A stretch of DNA of 22,847 nt, taken from NCBI GenBank assembly GCA_018398765.1, contig JAHBMJ010001252.1, positions 10,005 through 32,851 on the forward strand, read 5' to 3'. Below are positions 9,101 through 16,903 of the stretch, in pieces (position 1 is the stretch's first letter; each line of letters starts with the position of its first letter). The notes below the pieces were generated by a model that was given only the letters and a program-made list of their open reading frames with translations, did not search any database and was not told the origin of the DNA. The translations under genes were made by a program, and so were the position numbers. Origin of the DNA: Chromera velia (lineage: Eukaryota > Sar > Chromeraceae).

Positions 9101-10375
9101 GTCGTAGGTGGATGGACTACCTCAGAGCTGGCGGACACCGACCACTGTCAGCAAGGTCCCTTTCTCGCGGTGAGAAAGTTTGATGCTGGGGGTGCTGCCC
9201 ACTTCAAACCATGGGACTACGGGTACGAACGGACGCACCTGGCTGCCTTCTCGGCCGTCATGGTCGACCAGAAGCGTGAGGTGATGGCGCTGCATGCGCG
9301 CTACGGACACCAGAACTTTGACGATCTCAAGGAGACTCTCGCGGCTGAGGGAATTGACATCGATAAGGACTGCAGAAGGTGGGTTTCTGCGTATCCCCTC
9401 TGTCAGCTGAAGAACGCGATCACTCCCCAGATTCACAAAAGGAGTGAGAAGCTGTCGGCAGATTGGAGGCTGATCAAGGGAATAGTCTGGATCGTCGATA
9501 TCTGGTTTTTCAAGGACCTTCTCGCGAAGGCTAAAACAGGGGGCTTCGGAATGATGGTCGTCCTCTACAAGCCAGGAGCCGGGTTCTCTCTGGCCCACCC
9601 AGCTAAGGAGAAAGATGAGGCTTCCCTCATCGACTGCGCGCATTACTTTGCTCGCTGGCTGGGGCGTCCGCACCTGGTGTGCATGGACGGAGAGAAGGTG
9701 GGAGCGGGTGCCTCCTTCCAGTCATGGCTCCGGGGGGATGGGTCCCCCGGACTCCACCCCATCGAGTACCGTCAGGGACCTCCGTACGTTGAAAAGGATC
9801 TGCAGGCTCTGGTCGAGCGCTGCATCCACAGCAATCGGGAGGGAGTGGCTCTCCTCATGTCGGACCCAAACCACTGGTTTCCCCTTGCTGTGATTCACCT
9901 CGTGGCGATGGGGGAACGTTGGGGGTATTCCTGTACGTTCCACAGAACGGTGGGGGGGATCCCTTTTACCCTGACTTTTCGAAAAGCGCCTCCTGGATGG
10001 AGAGTGGAGGATACTGCGGTGGTGTCCATGCCTTCCCTGGGAACGGAGTTGCGTGGAGTCGTTGTGCAGTTTTTGGCTCCGCTCACGCATGATATGGTTG
10101 CGGTTTTCCACAGGCACAAGGAGAGAAACATTCAAGGGGAACGTTTTACCATCCTGCAGGTCCATCCCGAGCATCTGCAGACGGTCCCGGATAACCTCCG
10201 CCTCTGGGGGGGCCTCGATTCGATCAAGACGGTACCATCCTCCTGGCTCCAGCGTGCGGAGACCAGGAGGATCCCCGACTCTGGAAAACTTCTGCAAGGC
10301 AGGAGGCGGGCACAGGCGCACGCTATCGTAGACGGGCAGGTAGGAGCGACCTCGGTCACAGGGGATTCCCTCTAG
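9101..10375 (+). pseudogene. Integrase, degenerate
   Basis: Integrase inserts the element's DNA copy into the genome. This open stretch continues in the Gag frame. An N-terminal zinc-binding motif is visible as LHARYGHQNF (His 9293 and 9308), followed by a C-x2-C site in which the first Cys has become Tyr (9392, TAT) while the second survives (9401). The core keeps Asp 9497 (IVDIWFF) and Asp 9686 (CMDGE). The catalytic Glu is either 9815 (ALVER, best match to the copia ...NGVAER block, 42 residues after the second Asp) or 9791 (34 residues). The segment ends at TAG 10373, after which coding passes to another frame. Loss of a zinc ligand and the flanking stops mark it as inactive. Confidence 0.82.
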
Positions 10376-12255
10376 TCCTTCCAGGCACATCTCCGGTGGG
10401 ACGGTACGAGGGGTTGCAGCGAGGAACACAGTGGCCGGCGAGGAAATTTTCTTTCCAACTGGCAGATGAGGGCGAAGGTGTTGTGGGCTTGCGGGAAGCC
10501 CTTCGCCTCACTCACTTTCGTGAGGGACATCAGGAGATCTCAAGCACGGAGGCGCAGGCGTCGGCTTTATCATCGTCTTCCTCTGCCCTCGCCTCTGCAC
10601 TGCCCCCCTCCCTCCCTCCCCCTGCTCCTGCAGATCCCTCTGACCCCTCCCCTGCTCAGGCCGAGGCCGCGGTAAAGGAAGCAGGGGCGGTGGACGCCCG
10701 AGTACGGTTTCCCTCTCCTGCTATGTCCAACAGGGCTTCCGTCGATTCCGGGGAGTCGCTGCTGCCGGATTTCTTTGTTCCGCTCGGCTCTTTAATGAAG
10801 GGGACCATCCTGGACCCGTCAGGCCCTGGAGTGCTGCGCACGCTTGGGACGGTGCGGCAGCACACTCGCGCTCCTTCGCAGGGAAGGCGGATGAACGATC
10901 CAGGCCCCGTTTTTTGTGACAAGAAGGGGAACCGCCTTCTGGGGGCCGACGGGGAGCCCCTGGGGTACAATTGGAAGGTGGAGCGGCCGGTGTTCATGAC
11001 GTACCGCCGGGGGGTGTATGACGCTTGGACTCGTCGTTTCACGCTCATGTTCCACCCCGACTTGGGGAAGATCACGCAAGGAGAGGTTCTAGACACCCTC
11101 AAGAACTACTTGGCACCCCGACTGACGACGGGCGTCAAGGGGGACTCGTGGAGAAGCGGGAGTGCAACAAGGACGCAGAACGAAATCCAGGAAGCACGTG
11201 GGGTGTTGCTTGGAGACATGGGTTTCGATTTTGAGGAGGAGATCCTCAAGAAGATCATGTCACAGAACCAGGGCATCTATCTGCACTCGCTTCCACAGCC
11301 CTGTCGGATTGAGATCCCAGAGGGGTGGACCACAGTGACTTCGATGAGTCTCCGAGTCTCCATTGCTCCCGATGCGGCTGGGCGCAAGCGCAGGGGGCGA
11401 TACTACATGCACACGGCACTCAACTACTTGGACAAGCCTAAGCAGGAGTGGATCGAGGCTGACAAAGAATTGAGGGAGACAGACGGTCTGTCAAAGATTG
11501 AGCCCCCAGGAGCCAAGTATGCCTACTAGACCCCTTTGGAGGGGAAGTTCTGGACAGTCAGGCTGTCCATGGCTGTCGGTTTTCCTGAGAGGTACTATGG
11601 GTACAAGTGGATCAAGTTCCAGGACTATGTTCTTCCGAGCTCCTACGACCCGGATCCGGTGGCTGCAAGCATTCGAGCGTACACGAAAGGAGGAGATCAG
11701 ATGATGGAACACTTTCAGGATGTGTTTTGGGGGACAGAAAGTAACGAAGATGAAAAGGCGTGGTGCCTCGTTTGTGAGATGTGCTACCAGGTCAGGTGCA
11801 TGTTCCACCGGTCGAAGCACCATGATGACCGCTTGCGCCCCATCGTGTTCGAGAGAGAAGACCCCACGATAGAGGTCGTCCCTCCCAAGGACCCCAGGGA
11901 CAGGGTCGACAAGAACGAGGTCAGCCGCAGGGATCGAGCTTGGGAGGAGCTCTTGGATGCATCTGTGGCAAAGACAGGCAAAGACAGAAGGGGAGGGGAA
12001 GGGTCCCCTCGCGCTCGTGTTTCGGGTGCTGAGGATGAGGAGACTGATGAAGACACCTTCGCTTCTGTGTCTCTGCTGTGGGGCAGATCAAGCGAGTCAG
12101 ACCCAGACGATGGAGATGACAGGGGGGATCCTCCTGACGGAAATGGAGGTCAAGGGGACCCTTCCCTAGACGATTCTCTGCACGACCCACCTCTAGGGGG
12201 TTATTCTGGAGGAGACTGGGGCGGGGGGACTGATGATGAGGGAGGCGGAGATGGT
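10376..12255 (+). pseudogene. Post-integrase linker, part 1 (large unidentified module)
   Basis: Coding continues in the next frame (phase 1) after a shift somewhere in 10376-10560. A Ser/Ala/Pro-rich low-complexity stretch (10565-10680) leads into about 280 codons of ordinary, apparently folded protein (10700-11527) that I cannot assign. It reads through TAG 11527 in phase. A Cys/His cluster of the form C-x2-C-x2-C-x4-C-x2-H-x3-HH lies at 11764-11823. A highly acidic Asp/Gly/Glu-rich tail (12020-12255) follows. Copia elements normally have a much shorter stretch between integrase and reverse transcriptase. The module may be an added domain or an expanded tether. No homologue is recognised. 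Confidence 0.6.
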
Positions 12256-13612
12256 GGGGGGGACGTTCCTCCCGGATCTTCCTAAGCTCTACATCACGGC
12301 ATTTCCATTGGGGAGAGGGCCCGCCTCCATCTATCTGCTCGCAGATGACCGCGAAGATTGTCTGTGAGAAGGATCTTCTCCGGAGATGACGGAGATGATG
12401 AAAGAGGGGCAGAGTCTTCTGCCGAGAGGGGTAGAGGTGACGAGTCGGAATCAGAGGATAGGCCGATTGACCTTTCCGCGCACCCGGGGGGCGCAGATAG
12501 GTCCCGGTCTGAACAAGGAACTCCCATCTGAGAGAGGAGAGTTTTGGGTCCAGCTGCGCTGGAGTTCTCCTCGTACGATCGTCAGCCGATGGAGGCCCAC
12601 CCCGTGAAGGGGGCAGTTGTCCAGAGGGACAACAGGAGAAAGCTTGTGACCCTCTATTCAAAGGCACGCAGGAGCTACGGATGGGTAGACCTCGCACTTG
12701 ATCTTTCGGTAAGGGACCCCCTCGCTTTCAAGGTTAAGGAAATCAGGGATGAGAGAGTGAAGCGGTCGTCCATCAAGCACGTGTTCGACATTCGGGGAGG
12801 GAGAGTCCCCAAAGAGGCTGTACACATAATTGATGACCCCGTCCAGCTCCGCGAACTTGGAGTGTGGAAACTGCCGGAGGAAGAAAGGGTAAGGGGTGCA
12901 AAAGGCTCTACAGACGTGGTCTCTACAGATCACTCCGCTTCATCATCTTCCTCTGCTGTGCCTTCCTCTTCTGTTATCCCTGCTGTGCCTCCTGCGAGGG
13001 GGAGTCACGTGTTGTCCCCAAGGCTGCTGAGTCTCAACCTGGTGTTCCTTTAAACGCAGGTGGAGAGGAGCGAGCGGAGGATCATGGGGGTCCTCCTGCT
13101 GCCGAGGGGGTATCTGATGAAGGGAATGGGGTTGGGGGCGTTGAGCCACTGGGCCCTATTGCGGAGAATGTGGAGACGGATGAGGAGCCTCCGTTTATGA
13201 TTGCGTCTACGGACAGGGATAGGTATGTCTTAGAAGCGAGCTTGTCAACGTTTGAGGTAAGCGGCCTGGGCTCCAGGAGCGACAGCAGCTCCTCGGATGA
13301 TGAGTGGGGTGTCATGGGGGGTCGGAAACTTCCCAAGGCAGGAGAAGGACCCACCATGAGACAGAACCCGCCCAAGGAGGAGGTTGAGGAGATAAACAAG
13401 GTGGATGAGGTTTTGCAAGGCCTGCAGTGAGAGCGGTTCAACACCTTCTGTGCGATGGAGGTTTTGAGGGAGGAGCAAGTAAGGAGAGTGCCCGAGGTGA
13501 CGGGGAGGAACTGGAATGATGATTTCCAGGAGGAGAGAGGCATTCCGTCGTTCGCTGGGGCGATGGCCTGGGAGAGGGAAGAGGGCAGTCCCAAACGGGC
13601 TGGGACGCTCAA
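12256..13612 (+). pseudogene. Post-integrase linker, part 2, with several frameshifts
   Basis: After a seven-G run (12256-12262) the protein-like reading moves to phase 2 ([20 protein letters not shown]) until TGA 12365. It then returns to phase 1 with another acidic Ser/Glu/Asp block, through TGA 12529, into a basic folded-looking stretch (12540-12900, for example [19 protein letters not shown]). A Ser-rich spacer follows. Between about 12950 and 13060 the frame changes again to phase 0, giving an acidic region ending at TGA 13428. A further in-phase stretch (ERFNTFCAMEVLREEQVRRV) runs to the edge of the nested transposon. Slippage in homopolymers explains at least one shift. Function is unknown. 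Confidence 0.5.
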
Positions 13613-13763
13613 CGCATCCCTACACTACTATAGGCATAATTGGTCACTTCTAGGGGCTCCAGATTGGTAAATAAATTCTAGAAGGCTAGGGATGTAAAAT
13701 TGGGGGTGGTTTTGGGCAGGGGGGTGTTTGGGGAGCCTAAAAATGATTTTAAAAAAATTCCGC
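13613..13763 (+). repeat. Left terminal inverted repeat of the nested transposon
   Basis: It pairs with 14962-15123 in inverted orientation. Landmarks shared with the other end are CGCATCCC, TATAGGCATAATTGG, GGGGCTCCAGATTGG, CTAGGGATGTAAAATT and TTTTAAAAAAATTCCGC. A gap of about ten bases follows CACTT relative to the right end. Confidence 0.88.
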
Positions 13764-14961
13764 CGGGCATGCCAGGGCCCGGGCCCACGGCCGCATCTAT
13801 ATGTATATACAAGGTCTGAAGAATGACTCTGAAGCCTGCGTTTGTTTTAATGGCAGCAAAATCCTGCTTGAAAGAAGACAAACACATCTGACAGACTCTA
13901 TACGTTCTAGTTGCAGCCAGAAATCCGCTGTCCATACGTGCTCAGATAGCAGAGAACAGCCATGTTCACAGAAAGGTCGATCAGACTGAAGGTCTATGTG
14001 AAGAACTTGTCAGATCAGCCGATCAGGTCACCAAGAAGGGCCCGGAGACCCAACAAACCGGCACTTGCACAGTCGTACAGCAGTATAAGAGAGACTCCTA
14101 GAAGGGCAGATCGATCCATGACCTCTAGCCGGAAATCATCCTCCATCTCAACCTTATTTGAGGTACTCCAAGATTCGTGCCTATGCCAGAGGAGGCCCAG
14201 CTGATGGTCTTGATGCATCCGGAAGCCTTCCCACCAAATCCTTGCCACATGANGAGTTGTCCCTTGCTCCCACAAACTCAGACAGCCCAGAATGTCTAGT
14301 CGGAACCACTCTCCAGGGGACCCAGACACCCACAAATGGTCATCTGACACATCTGCAGCACAGAGAAAAATTCACAAAAGATCTCACCTTCTGGTCCATC
14401 CAGAGTTGGTCCCCTCACCCAAAAAGCATCCTGCGTCATCTTTTGGAGGGTCCTGCAAGTGTTTATCCAGAGAGAATTCACCGGGAGCCCTCCGGAGACA
14501 AAATGGCAGTCGACCCTCTTGAGGGCCATATCAGCAGTCAGATACCTGACTGCCCCAGACACCGGAAAAGCTCCAGAAAAGGAACCACCAAGGGGAAGTC
14601 CATGGACCCCAGGCAAGGCAAAGAAGCCTACCCTGTGGGCATTCAAACAAGCCTACTTTCAATTCTGGACGTGACTTCTGTGTGGTGTATGACAGCCGAC
14701 ACTGTCCTTCGACAGGTGTAACTGGAGAAGAGTTGACAGCTTTTTGCCACTTTTTCGCGAGCAAATTTCGAAAAGGTAGGGGTGAGCGTGTTTGAGTTCC
14801 ACTGGATGGCTCAAAAATATGCTGGGCCGGGCCCTTGGGTCACTGGGGACCACTGGTTTTGCTATAGGCGCGGCCCACATGCCGCGCCGGGATCGGTATC
14901 TGACTAAGCCGATGCCCCAAAATCGGCACGAAAAGCGGGGCCACGGCGGCATGCCGGGGCC

Positions 14962-15123
14962 CGCGGAATTTTTTTAAAAGCGTTTTTAGGGTCCCTAAAC
15001 ACCCCCCCGCCCTAAACTACCCCTAATTTTACATCCCTAGCCACCTAGAATTTATTTGCCAATCTGGAGCCCCTCACGAAGGAAAAAAGTGACCAATTAT
15101 GCCTATAAGGGTGTGGGGATGCG
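14962..15123 (-). repeat. Right terminal inverted repeat of the nested transposon
   Basis: It is the inverted copy of 13613-13763, ending GGGGATGCG on the + strand. It carries about ten extra bases (around 15076-15090) that the left copy lacks. The retroelement coding sequence resumes right after it. Confidence 0.88.
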
Positions 15124-16250
15124 AAGAGCCCCACCAGGAGTAGGTGATGCGGTCTTCCTTACCTGTCTTGCCTTTCATCCAGGAACCCTCGGTCAGGATT
15201 CCTGTTCACGGGAGCTGCCGTGTACGAGGAGGAGATGAACCATTTCAAGAAGGGCTCAGAGTCTACCCAGCTTCCCACCACAAAGGAGGAGATCGACTCG
15301 GGATCTCATAAGCTTGCTGCCCTGAAGGAGTGGCTGGTGAACATTGTGGGAAATCGGACGCTCAGCAGGAGGGTCAAGAGGAACGAGGTTCGGGCGGTCG
15401 TCGGCATGGGCTAGCGATGCACTTGGAAAGAGACGGACGATGAGGCCCGGAAGCCTAAGACAAAGTTTTTCGCAAAGGGCTTCTTGGACGGCCGACTTGT
15501 TGACACCTACGTCGGAACGCCTTCCGTCGCGGGGATCAACACCGTCTGCCTTTTCATTGTATCCACAGGAATGGAGACGGGGGCGGCGGATGTGACCGCT
15601 GCCTTCTTGACCTCCAAGGATCACAATACCAAGCGGGTTGGTGCGACACTGCCCTCTGTGCTGCCTCGAGTCCCTGAGGAGAACCCCTTCAAGGACATCC
15701 CTGACGACAAGTACGAGGAGCTGAGGAGGATGGCGGCCGAGTACGAGCCCGGCGGGGGCACGTACTTGGTGGAGATGGGCCTCTACGGACTGCCCTGTAC
15801 GGCCTAGCTTTTCGACCATAAGTTGGAGAGGGTGTGCAAGGAGTTGGGGTTCAAGCGCGTGGACACGGCCATCGCAGTCAAGGCTCCCCCCTGAGGGAGG
15901 GAGAGCCCAAGCCATTGTCATGAATTGGATAGACGATTTACTGACTGGAGCCTCTCTGAAGGAGCACAAAGCCCTTCAGGAGACCCTCAACCAGAGGCTG
16001 GGCTTTGGGTCCATGTGTGTGATTGGGGAGGGATCAGAGAGAAAGTTTTCTGGAGTGGATATCTCTAGAGTCTCCACGGGGGAGATTCATCTCTCCCAGG
16101 TCTCGTACCTCAAAAACACCAACACCGCTCCTCTATGGGAGATTTTGAAGGAGAAGCGTCCAAGCAAACCCTGGAAGGGTTTGGACGGTAAGAGTGCTGA
16201 GCCCTCCACCGAGGAAGAGGTCAACAACCAGTATGAGAAGCCGATCCGTG
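15124..16250 (+). pseudogene. Copia-type reverse transcriptase, degenerate
   Basis: Reverse transcriptase copies the element RNA into DNA. In phase 1 the N-terminal block (AAVYEEEMNHFKK, from about 15214) and KPKTKFFAKGF (about 15451-15483) follow the copia RT_2 pattern. Motif A is ADVTAAFL with Asp 15589. LYGLPCTA (15781-15804) matches the LYGLkQapraW block, but the next codon is TAG 15805 where Trp is expected. A six-C run (15886-15891) shifts the frame to phase 2 just before the catalytic box NWIDDLLTG (Asp 15932 and 15935), a variant of YVDD. Additional stops are TGA 15145 and TAG 15412. Copia-type RT is clear from block order despite the breaks. The upstream end was split by the nested transposon. 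Confidence 0.86.
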
Positions 16251-16903
16251 CTGGAGTCGGGACTCTGCAGTGGGGGGTGAGGATGAATCCGCTCCGTACA
16301 GTCTGGGGCCACACAGTAGCGCAGTCAATTTCAAAGCCCTCCAGGCGCGTCTTCAAGACGGTCGTACGCATCATCGAGATGCTGAAGGGGCATTCTAATA
16401 AGCAGGTTTTCACGAGCGTAGGGCTCGTGCCCGTCGTGCACGCGTACTTCGACGCAGCGTTCAAGGTCGCGACTTACGCTGCACGGTTGGGTTATATTGT
16501 TAGGATCCTGCACTCGATCGAGCTGCGAAGGGACCTGCGGTCCCTCCTGGAGAACTGGATCGCGTGGGCCACCAAGAGGGCGAGCAGGAAGGTCGGGTCT
16601 TCCACCGCCGGGGAGGTGCTCGCCTTTGAGTTTCTTCTCAAGAAGCTCTTCGGCATCGTTGCCCTCATTAAGGCAATGTAGGGCCTCAAGAAGGTCCGTG
16701 TGATCGTCTACACGGACTCCGGCCCCCTCCACGACCAGTTCCGGTCTGGCAAGGCCCAGACCGATACGACCATGCAGGGTGTTTTGAAGTGGTGCATTCA
16801 GGAGATGCGTGTCCTTGGGGCAGATCTCCAGTGGATTGCACGATCTAGGAACGTGGCGAACGTGATGACCAAGTGCGCCCTCCCCGGTGGGGAGATGGCG
16901 TAA
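16251..16903 (+). pseudogene. RNase H and end of the polyprotein
   Basis: RNase H removes the RNA strand during reverse transcription. The phase 2 frame continues from reverse transcriptase with the copia connection block VGTLQWGVRMNPLRTVW. Catalytic acidic residues are visible as Asp 16451 (AYFDA), Glu 16613 (SSTAGE, copia consensus SSTEAE) and Asp 16715 (YTDSGPLHD). The C-terminal NVANVMTKCALPGG matches the consensus ..AD.lTK.l that ends copia RNase H, with Asn in place of Asp. A single TAG (16679) interrupts it between the Glu and the third acidic residue. The polyprotein ends at TAA 16901-16903. Confidence 0.87.

Larger units (their letters stand above)
13613..15123. mobile_element. Nested non-autonomous TIR transposon
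   Basis: A 1.5-kb insertion sits in the linker just before reverse transcriptase. Its ends are inverted repeats (13613-13763 and 14962-15123), both beginning CGCATCCC(T/C)ACAC and sharing a perfect TATAGGCATAATTGGTCACTT block. The repeats differ by roughly one base in ten plus a gap of about ten bases. Flanking bases are AA on each side, a possible 2-bp target duplication. The interior has no recognisable transposase. Its longest open frame (14158-14721) is Pro/Ser/Thr-rich and matches nothing I know. One ambiguous base (N) is at 14253. The superfamily is undetermined: a CACTA sequence occurs near the left end only (13624), which is weak support for EnSpm/CACTA. Confidence 0.85.

Noticed and set aside
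13624-13628. CACTA terminus placing the nested transposon in EnSpm/CACTA
   Set aside because: The right end reads CACCC at the same position, and the inverted homology continues a further 11 bases outward, so this is not the true terminus.
14158-14721. Transposase in the nested transposon
   Set aside because: The 187-codon frame is Pro/Ser/Thr-rich, lacks recognisable catalytic motifs, and overlaps equally open frames on both strands.
4535-16903. Stop-codon reassignment (TAG/TAA as Gln, TGA as Trp) explaining the in-frame stops
   Set aside because: The same region has several frameshifts, a lost zinc ligand and 5.6% LTR divergence, all of which fit ordinary decay. Every stop codon is one transition from a sense codon anyway, so the pattern is not evidence for a new code.
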